Assembly: GCF_003459245.1 (NCBI RefSeq)
Contig: NZ_QRVG01000025.1
Span: 1-30,121 of the forward strand
DNA from: Collinsella sp. AF23-2
GTDB taxonomy: Bacteria > Actinomycetota > Coriobacteriia > Coriobacteriales > Coriobacteriaceae
Length of the DNA: 30,121 nt
Direction: 5' to 3'
A program made the translations under genes and the position numbers. Numbering within the stretch: the first letter of the stretch is position 1; the number at the start of each line of letters is the position of its first letter. Below are positions 7,426-15,585 of the stretch, one piece after another. Under the pieces are notes generated by a model. It saw only the letters and a list, made by a program, of their open reading frames with translations. It was not told the DNA's origin and did no database searches.

Positions 7426-8704
7426 CGCCGAGACCAAGCGCGTCACCTCCATCGCCCGTGCCATCAACTGGAGCTACATGTGGCGCCGCCTGGCGAGCTA
7501 CATCTGGCTCGACCTGTGGCTGCTGGTTGCTGCGGCGGCGATCCTCATCTATGGCTATAACCAAACGCTGCCCGACGGCGCGTTTACCGCGGGATGGATC
7601 CCCGGTGCCGCCGTCCACGGCATGTCGCTGACGCCCGCGCACGGCTGGAACCCCGCCACGCTCACCTATACCGTCGAGTTTGCGCGCACCACCAAGACCT
7701 TCCCCCTCGCGCAGGACCTCATCGCGCTGTGGCCCCTCTATCTTGTCGTTGCAGGTGGGCAGGTCATCAGCGTGCTCAACATGCTCGGCGGCGCCCGCCG
7801 CGTGCGCCGCACCATGGCGCCGCTCAACGATCTGGCCCTGCGCGTGGACGAACTCGGCCGCATGCAGCTCTCCGGCGGCAAGATGGAAACGCTCGAGCAG
7901 GCCATCGAGCGCGCGAGCGTCGACTCGCCGAGCGTCACCACCGGCGACGCCGACCTGGCGAGCATCGAGGTCGCGCTCAACCGCCTGCTGCGCCAGATGC
8001 AAGAGGCAAAGCTGCAGCAGATGCGCTTTGTCAACGATGCAAGCCACGAGCTACGAACGCCCATCGCGGTGATTCAGGGTTACGTAAACATGCTCGACCG
8101 CTGGGGCAAAGATGACCCGGACGTGCTGGCGGAATCCATCGCGTCCCTCAAGGCCGAAAGCGAGCATATGCAGGAGCTCGTGGAGCAGCTGCTGTTTTTG
8201 GCGCGCGGCGATGCCGGGCGCACGGTCCTGCGGCGTGCGAATACCAACCTGGCCGCACTGGTCGGCGAGGTATGCGAGGAGTCACAGATGATCGATGCCG
8301 AGCACACGTATCGGCTGGCTTTTGACGCCTTGCTTGCCAGCGACCCGCGCTGCGACGCGCCCGTCGACGTGGCGCTCGTGAAGCAGGCTCTGCGCGTGAT
8401 CGTGCAAAACGCCGCCAAGTATTCGGACGCGGGCACGCCCATCTCGTTTGGCGTAGCACCGGATGCGGGCGCGGGCACGGTCGACATAAGCGTTGAGGAC
8501 GAGGGCATCGGCATGAACCAGGAATCCGCAGCTCACGCGTTTGAACGGTTCTACCGCGCCGACAACGCACGCGATGCCGGCGCGCAGGGCTCGGGTCTGG
8601 GGCTTGCCATTGCCAAGTGGATCGTCGATAGCCATGGTGGTGTCATTGGCGTGACCTCAGTCGAGGGCGTCGGCAGCCGCTTTACGATTCGCCTGCCACG
8701 ATAG
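7409..8704 (+). CDS. Sensor histidine kinase, partner of the upstream regulator
   Basis: A 431-residue membrane kinase. A membrane segment at about 32-49, an extracytoplasmic loop of about 60 residues and a second membrane segment at about 105-126 are followed by a HAMP-like linker. The dimerisation helix carries NDASHELRTPIA (phosphoacceptor His213). The ATPase domain has QNAAKYSD (N box), VEDEGIGM (G1), FERFYR (F box) and GSGLGLAIAKWI (G2). The ATG at 7409 follows GGGGTGGG and lies inside the regulator gene; upstream in-frame Mets lie deeper in that gene and are unlikely. The sensing loop is small and has no recognisable domain. Confidence 0.93.
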   Translation: MSAARNAETKRVTSIARAINWSYMWRRLASYIWLDLWLLVAAAAILIYGYNQTLPDGAFTAGWIPGAAVHGMSLTPAHGWNPATLTYTVEFARTTKTFPLAQDLIALWPLYLVVAGGQVISVLNMLGGARRVRRTMAPLNDLALRVDELGRMQLSGGKMETLEQAIERASVDSPSVTTGDADLASIEVALNRLLRQMQEAKLQQMRFVNDASHELRTPIAVIQGYVNMLDRWGKDDPDVLAESIASLKAESEHMQELVEQLLFLARGDAGRTVLRRANTNLAALVGEVCEESQMIDAEHTYRLAFDALLASDPRCDAPVDVALVKQALRVIVQNAAKYSDAGTPISFGVAPDAGAGTVDISVEDEGIGMNQESAAHAFERFYRADNARDAGAQGSGLGLAIAKWIVDSHGGVIGVTSVEGVGSRFTIRLPR

Positions 8705-8723
8705 AAAGCCCCTCGGCATAAAT

Positions 8724-8757
8724 AAAGGGATAAGGCCATGCGGCCCTATCCCTTTTT
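8724..8757. terminator. Bidirectional terminator between the kinase and the VOC gene
   Basis: AAAGGGATA (8724-8732) pairs with TATCCCTTT (8747-8755), with an inner GGCC/GGCC stem and an ATGC loop. It is followed by T's on the plus strand and by TTTATTTA on the minus strand, so it can end both converging transcripts. Confidence 0.8.
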
Positions 8758-8779
8758 GCTAGCTATAGCAGCTTGTGCG

Positions 8780-9154
8780 CTACTCGCGGCACAGATGCAC
8801 GGCGAAGCCGGCGAACTCGCGCTTAAAGTACACGAGTTTGGTGCCGCCGTCGGGCAGCAGCACGCGCGACTCCTCGTTGACCTCGAGTCCGCGCTCGGCA
8901 AACCACTTCTCGGCCGCATCGATGTCGTTGACGGCAAAGCCAATGTGGCCCTTGGTGCCACGACCGTTCTGCTTCATGACCTCGATCAGCGAATCGTTAA
9001 AGTACGAAACCGGGGTCTCGATGACAGGTAGGCCCATCATCGTCGAGAACAGCTCCGCGATCTCCAGGGCATCGGCCGGGTCGGTGGCGTTAATGCCCAC
9101 GTGGGCGACGCGCATGCCAAAGAGCTCTACCGGGTTGGCGTTCTGCTCATTCAT
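8780..9154 (-). CDS. VOC (glyoxalase/bleomycin-resistance fold) protein
   Basis: A 124-residue single-module protein with two beta-alpha-beta-beta-beta halves: VAHVGINATDPADALEIAELF near the N terminus and GHIGFAVNDIDAAEKWFAERG in the second half, ending FAGFAVHLCRE. Possible metal ligands include the His in VAHVGI, the His in KGHIGF and the Glu in FNDSLIEV. The reaction is unknown. Related domains occur attached to sugar-acid aldolases in some Firmicutes, which would fit its neighbour, but that is only suggestive. The start at 9154 lies 11 bp after the stop of the PTS IIB gene, so the two form one transcript. A longer reading frame reaching to 9310 would overlap the IIB gene and is not credible. 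Confidence 0.8.
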   Translation of the reverse strand: MNEQNANPVELFGMRVAHVGINATDPADALEIAELFSTMMGLPVIETPVSYFNDSLIEVMKQNGRGTKGHIGFAVNDIDAAEKWFAERGLEVNEESRVLLPDGGTKLVYFKREFAGFAVHLCRE

Positions 9155-9165
9155 ACAGGCAGCGC

Positions 9166-9453
9166 CTACTGAGCCATAACGTCGAGAACGGCCTTCTCGG
9201 CAGCGACGCGGTTCATGCCGGTCATGAAGGGCACGCCGCTCACGTACGGGCAGGTGAGGCCCTCGGGGGCAACGGTGGTGGCGATCAGCAGGTCGGCGCC
9301 CTCGTCGCAAGCGTCCTTGGCCTCAGAGATGGCGCACTGCACGATCTCATACTTGCCGGCGTAACCGTTGGCGTCGAGCATGGTGGCGACCTTCTGGGCA
9401 ACGAGCGTGGAAGTAGCAGCGCCAGCGCCGCAAGCCAAAACGATCTTCTTCAT
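9166..9453 (-). CDS. PTS IIB component, galactitol/lactose-type (orphan)
   Basis: A 95-residue protein opening MKKIVLACGAGAATSTLVAQ. The Cys8 in the loop after the first strand is the expected phosphocysteine of GatB/LacB-like IIB proteins. The rest (EIVQCAISEA, ADLLIATTVAPEG and a C-terminal helix) matches the usual alpha/beta fold and length. It has an AGGGAGA ribosome-binding site. No IIA, IIC or sugar enzyme lies beside it; only the VOC gene follows. It may serve a permease elsewhere or act as a phosphorylation-dependent regulator. Confidence 0.85.
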   Translation of the reverse strand: MKKIVLACGAGAATSTLVAQKVATMLDANGYAGKYEIVQCAISEAKDACDEGADLLIATTVAPEGLTCPYVSGVPFMTGMNRVAAEKAVLDVMAQ

Positions 9454-9555
9454 AGGTAATGTCTCCCTTCATGGTTTACTTTAGGTAAGTGTACCGCAGC
9501 GAGCGATGGCACTCAGCCTCGATGAGCTTTTATGCCAGTTTGCTTGTGCGCTGCG

Positions 9556-9561
9556 TATAAT
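9556..9561 (+). promoter_or_regulatory. -10 box TATAAT for the 9617 gene
   Basis: A perfect TATAAT 55 bp before the start codon; no good -35 at the right distance. Positioned well for the downstream gene. Confidence 0.45.
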
Positions 9562-9616
9562 ACATCTAGTACGTGTTGTCATACCGCTCGCTTTATGAGC
9601 GACTAAGGATCCTAAC

Positions 9617-10240
9617 ATGCCCGATTCCCGCACACTCTGGACCGCCGTCGTTATCATCTGTATCGCCGTATCGGTGTTCTTTAGCGTCAAAAAACGCACT
9701 ACGTTTAAACGCCTGCAACAGTTGATGGCCGCCAAACAGTGGGCCGAGTTCGATCGTTTGCTCGACGGCAAACTCACCAGCATGCTGTACCCGCGCTACA
9801 ACCGCGACTACCTGCGTCTAAACTCCTATCTGCTGCGCGAGGACCACGAGCGCGCCGGCGAGATGTTCGACCTGCTGCTGGGACTCAACCTGCCCAAGAT
9901 GCAGCGCGTCGACCTGGTGATCAAGGCCTTTAACTACTACGTTGGCCAGGAGGACCGCAAAAAGTCCAAGGAGCTGCTGCACGAAATCAAGGGCTTTGAG
10001 GGCGGTCAGGCCGAGGCGGTCGCGCACGAGTGCCAGCTGATGTACGACACGATGATCCTCAAGCGTCACAACGACATTCCCGAGCTGGAGCGCATGCTCG
10101 AGGATGTCGGCGACGACCCGGTCAAGCGCTGCCGCTTGGAGTACCTGCTGGCCCTGCAGTACCAGAACAAGGGCGACGAAGCCAAGTTTGCCGAGTACTT
10201 GGAAAAGTCAGGCCAGCACTCGATGGCCGTCAACGCGTAA
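9617..10240 (+). CDS. Membrane-anchored helical-repeat (TPR-like) protein
   Basis: A 207-residue protein with one N-terminal membrane helix (about residues 8-24, TAVVIICIAVSVFFSV) followed by a long all-helical cytoplasmic part. Successive helix pairs such as LNSYLLREDHERAGEMFDLL and YLLALQYQNKGDEAKFAEYL resemble tetratricopeptide repeats. AAGGA lies 7 bases before the ATG. It stands alone, just ahead of tRNA-Leu. The function is unknown; such proteins usually act as scaffolds. Confidence 0.75.
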   Translation: MPDSRTLWTAVVIICIAVSVFFSVKKRTTFKRLQQLMAAKQWAEFDRLLDGKLTSMLYPRYNRDYLRLNSYLLREDHERAGEMFDLLLGLNLPKMQRVDLVIKAFNYYVGQEDRKKSKELLHEIKGFEGGQAEAVAHECQLMYDTMILKRHNDIPELERMLEDVGDDPVKRCRLEYLLALQYQNKGDEAKFAEYLEKSGQHSMAVNA

Positions 10241-10251
10241 CGGACGGCTTG

Positions 10252-10260
10252 TGCTAGACT
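10252..10260 (+). promoter_or_regulatory. Extended -10 (TGCTAGACT) ahead of tRNA-Leu
   Basis: TGC followed by TAGACT ends 11 bp before the first tRNA base. No -35 is visible. The same TGCTA...T form occurs before the FtsB-like gene and the his operon. Confidence 0.45.
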
Positions 10261-10271
10261 TCTAGTCTCAC

Positions 10272-10356
10272 GGGGGCGTGGCGGAATTGGCATACGCAGG
10301 AGACTTAAAATCTCTCGCCGCAAGGATTGTGGGTTCGAGTCCCACCGCCCCTACCA
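10272..10356 (+). tRNA. tRNA-Leu (anticodon UAA)
   Basis: The acceptor stem GGGGGCG pairs with CGCCCCT (one G-U), the anticodon loop CTTAAAA holds TAA at 10306-10308, a variable arm follows, and the T arm is GTGGG-TTCGAGT-CCCAC. The CCA is encoded (10354-10356). The long variable region and GG-rich D loop fit a class II leucine tRNA. Its 3' end and terminator are duplicated downstream. Confidence 0.95.
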
Positions 10357-10366
10357 TATGGCTTTT

Positions 10367-10406
10367 ACGGGCCCGTGTCCCTTTGAGATGCGGGCTCGTT
10401 TCTTTT
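10367..10406 (+). terminator. tRNA-Leu terminator
   Basis: ACGGGCCCG (10367-10375) pairs with CGGGCTCGT (10391-10399, one G-U), followed by TTCTTTT. It sits 10 bp after the CCA. Confidence 0.8.
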
Positions 10407-10562
10407 GGATGCCGGTGGGACTCGAACCCGCGAGGGGGCGAGCGTCAAGCGGACGCGCAGCGTCCGTAGCGAGCCGGCGAGGGCGCCGACAGGCGGCCGA
10501 AGCCGGTGCGCATTTGCGCAGCAAATGCGCGGACGTCCCACCGCCCCTACCATGTAGTGCTT

Positions 10563-10602
10563 ACGAGCCCGTGTCCCCCAGGGATGCGGGCTCGTTTCTT
10601 TT
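10563..10602 (+). terminator. Second copy of the tRNA terminator
   Basis: ACGAGCCCG (10563-10571) pairs perfectly with 10587-10595, with an inner TCCC/GGGA stem and a TTTCTTTT tail. It is the duplicate of the terminator at 10367. Confidence 0.75.
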
Positions 10603-10656
10603 AGGTGCCGTCAACTGCAGAGCAGCTCATTTGGGACAGAGCTTTTTTGACTACTT

Positions 10657-11658
10657 TTAAAGGGTGCTCAGGCTCGGGGTCCAGGCGATGGTGGGGGTCG
10701 CGCCGTCGAGAACCTCGTTAATGGTGGTGGCCATGCCAGCGAGCAGGCTGTTCTCGCTTACGGTAAGCGTGTCGTAGCCGCCGGCTCGCATGAGCTCGCG
10801 AATTACCACGGCACCTGCCAAGATCACGCCTGCGCGCTTAGGTTGCACGCCCGGCAGAGCGGCAATGCCCGCAACATCCAGCGCGGACATGCGCTCGATA
10901 GCGGCCGAAACCTGCTCCATCGAAAGCTCGCGCAGGTGCACAAAGCTCGAATCATACGGCTCCAGCTCGTGAACGAGTGCCACGAGCGTGGTGACGGTGC
11001 CGCCCACCGCAACGAGGCGTTCGGCGCGCTCAAAGTCGCTGGGCAGGCCTTCAAAATAGGCGGCGAACTGCTCGCCTGCCCACGCGGCAGCGGCAGCAAG
11101 CTCGCCATCCGCGGGCGGCAACGCGGAGAAAAAGCGCTCCGTCACGCGACGGCAACCGATGTCCAGCGAGCGCGTTCCCTCCAGCGCAAAGACCCCGCGC
11201 TCAGGCGCATAGACGCCCGTCGCGAGCTCCGTGGAGCCGCCGCCCGAATCGGCGACGATGATGCGCTCGCCGGCAAAGTCGTGCGCCACGCCAAAAAATG
11301 TCAGGCGCGCCTCGACCTCGCCCGGAATCACCTGCGGTTCGAGCCCCAGATCGTGCAGACCGTCCAGCAGCAGCGCGGCATTGGACGCATCGCGCGCGGC
11401 ACTCGTGCAGGTGGTGCAGACGCACGCGGCCCCAAAGGTACGGGCTTCGTCCACAAACATGCGGCACGCAGCGAGCACGCGCTCAACGGCCGCCTCGCAA
11501 AAGCGCCCCGTCGCGTCCACGCCCTCGCCCAAGTCGGTGATCTCGGTATGCTTGGACGATTCCACGATCGCCCCAGCCTCGACCTGCGCCAGCACTAGTC
11601 GCGACGACACCGTTCCCAGGTCAATCGCGGCCACCTTATATCGTTTGCAATCTGCCAT
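10657..11658 (-). CDS. ppx: Exopolyphosphatase / guanosine pentaphosphatase family protein
   Basis: A 333-residue actin-fold (ASKHA) phosphohydrolase. The phosphate-1 motif AAIDLGTVSSRLVLA lies at about residues 9-23, the second motif is VADSGGGSTELATG, and GGTVTTL marks the adenosine-side loop. Length fits the two-subdomain core without the C-terminal HD domain of long Ppx/GppA proteins. Substrate may be polyphosphate or pppGpp; sequence alone does not tell. The ATG at 11658 has GGAGGGGAG upstream. It lies 28 bp after the FtsB-like gene and is co-transcribed with it, the order often seen in Actinobacteria (enolase, FtsB-like, Ppx). Confidence 0.88.
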   Translation of the reverse strand: MADCKRYKVAAIDLGTVSSRLVLAQVEAGAIVESSKHTEITDLGEGVDATGRFCEAAVERVLAACRMFVDEARTFGAACVCTTCTSAARDASNAALLLDGLHDLGLEPQVIPGEVEARLTFFGVAHDFAGERIIVADSGGGSTELATGVYAPERGVFALEGTRSLDIGCRRVTERFFSALPPADGELAAAAAWAGEQFAAYFEGLPSDFERAERLVAVGGTVTTLVALVHELEPYDSSFVHLRELSMEQVSAAIERMSALDVAGIAALPGVQPKRAGVILAGAVVIRELMRAGGYDTLTVSENSLLAGMATTINEVLDGATPTIAWTPSLSTL

Positions 11659-11686
11659 TGCGGGCTCCCCTCCGGGCGCTACTCGC

Positions 11687-12445
11687 CTACTCGCCGCTGG
11701 ACGCGACCGCCTGGCCCTCGACGCCGTTAAATCCAAACAGCATATCGAGCGTCTTGATGTACCACGGTGCGTCCTTGCCGACCTCTTCGATCTCTTTGGC
11801 CACTTCGCTGGCATTCTTGGCGTTTGAGGACTTTTTGCTCGACGACGAATCCGAATCCTCGTCCAGACCCTGCACTTCAATCCTCTTCTCGCCGGGCATC
11901 GCCATGCCCAGGTCCCGTGCCGAATCCTTAATTCCCTCTTCCGAGAACCACTTATCAGTGTCTTTTTTCATCTCATCATTGTATTGCTGGCGAATCTCGA
12001 CCTGCTTGGCCAAGATATCGCTCGAACGCTTTGCCACGTACAGATCGCGCACGGGGAAATACAGGCTCACGAGCACCAGCGCCACCACGATACCGATAAA
12101 CAGCGGACGCAGAGGGCCATGCGTAAAGTCATAGATCGCCTTGACAACCGCGTTGTCGTTGGCGTAATGCATAAAGTCCGAGCCCGAAAGACGGTTCGAG
12201 GGCCTACTCGATTTGTCGTGTGCTTGAGTCGAGGGACGCGACGCATGCGACGAACGTGCCGGGCGCACCGGTCCATCTGCCAAGGTATTTGATTGAGCAT
12301 TGGGGCGCGAGGTACTTGCCGGGCGCTGCGTGGAGCGGTCGGCGCCGGCATAAGCGGACCCACCGAGCTGCACCGTGCGCGCACGGCGAGGCGACGGCTC
12401 GCGCGAACCGGCGGAATAGTACCTGTTGTCGTAAATCTGATCCAT
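11687..12445 (-). CDS. FtsB/DivIC-like septum formation initiator
   Basis: A 252-residue bitopic protein. Residues 1-110 are a Ser/Arg-rich, probably disordered cytoplasmic part (starting MDQIYDNRYYSAGS). One membrane helix follows (about 118-136, LFIGIVVALVLVSLYFPV), then a short coiled coil (YVAKRSSDILAKQVEIRQQYNDE) and the conserved EEGIKDSARDLGMAMPGE motif of the family. The Ser/Lys-rich stretch and a C-terminal helix are extra. It would act with FtsL and FtsQ in the divisome. The downstream order FtsB-like to Ppx, with enolase upstream, is a classic actinobacterial arrangement and supports the call. Confidence 0.85.
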   Translation of the reverse strand: MDQIYDNRYYSAGSREPSPRRARTVQLGGSAYAGADRSTQRPASTSRPNAQSNTLADGPVRPARSSHASRPSTQAHDKSSRPSNRLSGSDFMHYANDNAVVKAIYDFTHGPLRPLFIGIVVALVLVSLYFPVRDLYVAKRSSDILAKQVEIRQQYNDEMKKDTDKWFSEEGIKDSARDLGMAMPGEKRIEVQGLDEDSDSSSSKKSSNAKNASEVAKEIEEVGKDAPWYIKTLDMLFGFNGVEGQAVASSGE

Positions 12446-12488
12446 GTGCGCCTTGTGCGGTTGAGGTTTGTTTGCGCTAAGTCCTTTA

Positions 12489-12497
12489 GTTATAGCA
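12489..12497 (-). promoter_or_regulatory. Extended -10 (TGCTATAAC) for the FtsB-like and ppx genes
   Basis: On the minus strand TGC then TATAAC lies 44 bp before the start codon at 12445. It follows the enolase terminator, so the two-gene unit has its own promoter. Confidence 0.5.
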
Positions 12498-12536
12498 CGA
12501 GCGCCTGCACCGCCTTCGCCAGCCTTTGCTCGACAT

Positions 12537-12568
12537 AAAAAAGGCGCTGAGCCGTATGGCCCAGCGCC
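12537..12568 (-). terminator. Enolase terminator
   Basis: On the minus strand GGCGCTGGGCC-ATAC-GGCTCAGCGCC (12568 to 12543, one G-U) is followed by six T's. It ends 73-100 bp after the eno stop. Confidence 0.88.
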
Positions 12569-12640
12569 CATGGCGCTTTGCAGCATCCAGTCAAGGCGGG
12601 ACGGAACCGAGTCAGCCTCCCCCTCGCCAAATTCGCCCGT

Positions 12641-13942
<1,302 letters not shown>

Positions 13943-14006
13943 TCACTTGGAAACGGGTTGAATGCTTGGCGACACGGCTTGCACGCTACAGCGGCGCGCA
14001 GGTTCA

Positions 14007-14051
14007 TAAGTTAGCCTTATCGCACTTTTTGCATTATGCCCTAAGTTAGCC
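14007..14051. promoter_or_regulatory. Direct repeat TAAGTTAGCC upstream of eno, possible operator
   Basis: TAAGTTAGCC occurs at 14007-14016 and 14042-14051, 35 bp apart and about 80-120 bp before the eno start. The first copy lies in the dyad ATAAG-TTAGC-CTTAT. The core TTAGCC resembles half of a DtxR/IdeR-type iron box (TTAGGTTAGCCTAA), but the match is partial. The rest of 13931-14118 shows no gene. Confidence 0.35.
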
Positions 14052-14065
14052 AAGGGATACAATCT

Positions 14066-14111
14066 TTTTAAAAATAATAGGGGCGATGGGACAAGTCCGT
14101 CCCGTCGCCCC
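14066..14111 (-). terminator. Terminator of the larC2-like/yfcE-like/mazG unit
   Basis: GGGGCGATGGGA (14080-14091) pairs with TCCCGTCGCCCC (14100-14111), one G-U. On the minus strand it is followed by TATTATTTTTA. It begins 8 bp after the mazG stop. Confidence 0.88.
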
Positions 14112-14118
14112 CGCAGTC

Positions 14119-14979
14119 TTACTCCTCTGCCTTTGCGGCATCCCAGAGGTCATTGAGGCCGTGGGTCGAAAGCTCGGCCAGATCCACGTGGGCGTCGGCC
14201 GCCATCTGCTCCATCGCGGCCCAGCGGCGGCGGAACTTTGCCGTACTGGCACGCAGGGCGCTCTCGGCGTCAATTCCCTCCTTGCGCGCAACGTTGACCA
14301 GGGCAAAGAGCAGGTCGCCAAACTCCATCTCGCGCTCGGGAGAACCGGGAGCCTCGGCCTCAAACTCGGCACGCTCCTCGGCAACCTCGTCCCACACGTC
14401 CTGGACCGTCTCCCACTCAAAGCCCACGGCAGCCGCCTTGCGCGACACCTTCTGAGCCTGCATCAGCGCCGGCAGGTGCGTGGGCACACCGTCGAGCAGA
14501 CCCTCGGGTGCGGCCCCGACTGCCGCCACGGCCTGGTCTTTGGCGGCCTTCTCGGCAAGCTTGACCTCGTCCCAAATCTTGAGCACCTCGTCGGAGTTGT
14601 CGGCATCTGCATCGCCAAACACGTGCGGGTGACGGCGGATGAGCTTGGCGTCGATATCGTGCGCCACATCGGCCAGCGTAAACTCGCCGGTGTCCGCCGC
14701 AATCTGCGCATGCAGTACGACCTGCATGAGCACGTCGCCCAACTCCTCGCGCAGATGCGTAGCATCATCGGCCTCGATGCAGTCGAGCGCCTCGTAGGCT
14801 TCCTCGATCATGTTCTTGCCAATGCTGCGGTGCGTCTGCTCGCGGTCCCACGGGCAGCCGTCGGGCTGACGCAGGCGCCAGATGGTCTGCACCAGATGCT
14901 GCAGCTCGGCCGACGCGTCTACCAGCGTGGACAGGTCGCGCGAACCCTCGGCATTTTGCTGAGCCATATGCTCGGCCAT
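14119..14979 (-). CDS. mazG: MazG nucleoside triphosphate pyrophosphohydrolase
   Basis: A 286-residue two-domain MazG. The first domain (about residues 22-110) has VQTIWRLRQPDGCPWDREQTH, EEAYEALDCIE and the EELGDVLMQVVLHAQIA helix with metal-binding acidic residues. The second (about 165-260) has VGFEWETVQDVWDEVAEERAE and EFGDLLFALVNVAR. It hydrolyses NTPs to NMP and pyrophosphate, with house-cleaning and ppGpp-related roles in relatives. GGGGGAGGA precedes its ATG, which lies 2 bp after the stop of the YfcE-like gene, so translation is coupled. Confidence 0.93.
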   Translation of the reverse strand: MAEHMAQQNAEGSRDLSTLVDASAELQHLVQTIWRLRQPDGCPWDREQTHRSIGKNMIEEAYEALDCIEADDATHLREELGDVLMQVVLHAQIAADTGEFTLADVAHDIDAKLIRRHPHVFGDADADNSDEVLKIWDEVKLAEKAAKDQAVAAVGAAPEGLLDGVPTHLPALMQAQKVSRKAAAVGFEWETVQDVWDEVAEERAEFEAEAPGSPEREMEFGDLLFALVNVARKEGIDAESALRASTAKFRRRWAAMEQMAADAHVDLAELSTHGLNDLWDAAKAEE

Positions 14980-14981
14980 GG

Positions 14982-15530
14982 TTAGTCCTCCCCCATGATC
15001 ACATGGCGGAACGCGCCGCCCTCGTAGACGCCGTAGCTATGTGTGCCGTCCTTGGGGATGCTCACGCTGCCGGGGTTGAAGAGCCACAGGCCCGGGTGCG
15101 CGGCGCTTGCCTCGTTAACCTTGATGTGCGTGTGGCCGTAGACGAGCGCGGAGCCCTCGGGCAGCGCGGGCGCGTGGTCAACGCTGTTATGCATGCCGGC
15201 GCCAAAGACGTGGCCGTGCGTCAGGAACAGTTCACGTCCGGTCTCGTCGAATAGTGTGGCGTAGTCAGCCATGACGGGGAAGTCGAGGACCATCTGGTCG
15301 ACCTCGGCGTCGCAGTTGCCGCGCACCGCGATGATGCGGTCGGCCAGGGCGTTGAGCAGCGGAATCACGCGTTTGGGGGCGTAGTCGCGCGGCAGGTCGT
15401 TACGCGGGCCGTGGTAGAGCAGGTCGCCCAGCAGCACAATGCGGTCGGGCTGTTCGGATTCGATGGCAGTGCAGAGGCGCTCGGCCCAGTATGCCGAGCC
15501 ATGGATGTCGGAAGCGATGAGGTATTTCAT
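14982..15530 (-). CDS. yfcE: YfcE/MJ0936-type metallophosphodiesterase
   Basis: A 182-residue compact phosphodiesterase with SDIHGS (Asp8, His10), LLGDLLYHGPRN, VRGNCDAEVD, LTHGH, VYGHTH and the closing LFNPGSVSIPKDG. These bind two metals and define the YfcE-like group. Physiological substrate is unknown. AAAGGA lies a few bases before the ATG. It sits in a three-gene unit with the LarC-like and MazG genes. Confidence 0.9.
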   Translation of the reverse strand: MKYLIASDIHGSAYWAERLCTAIESEQPDRIVLLGDLLYHGPRNDLPRDYAPKRVIPLLNALADRIIAVRGNCDAEVDQMVLDFPVMADYATLFDETGRELFLTHGHVFGAGMHNSVDHAPALPEGSALVYGHTHIKVNEASAAHPGLWLFNPGSVSIPKDGTHSYGVYEGGAFRHVIMGED

Positions 15531-15585
15531 GGGGAGTCCTTTCGGTGGGGTTAATTGGATTGGCGCGGCGCGTCACTCGCCCGCA

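Larger units (their letters stand above)
10339..10610 (+). repeat. Duplicated tRNA-Leu 3' end plus terminator (76-bp direct repeat, period 196 bp)
   Basis: Positions 10339-10414 and 10535-10610 are direct repeats of equal length, both starting GTCCCACCGCCCCTACCAT (19 identical bases, the tRNA 3' end with CCA) and ending in the same terminator and GCCG. The 120 bp between them contains two perfect GCA-loop hairpins (10450-10466 and 10508-10530). It also contains GGTGGGACTCGAACCC (from 10413), the reverse complement of the tRNA T arm. No gene lies in it. This could be a degenerate att-like duplication, a collapsed tRNA array or a small tRNA-derived element. Confidence 0.75.

Noticed and set aside
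5971..7467. Minus-strand frame of 498 codons over the DUF4342 and regulator genes
   Set aside because: Antisense shadow of two recognised genes with low-complexity His/Gly/Val composition.
10415..10534. A second tRNA gene on the minus strand
   Set aside because: A T-arm-like GGGTTCGAGTCCCACC is present, but no anticodon arm or acceptor pairing can be built around it.
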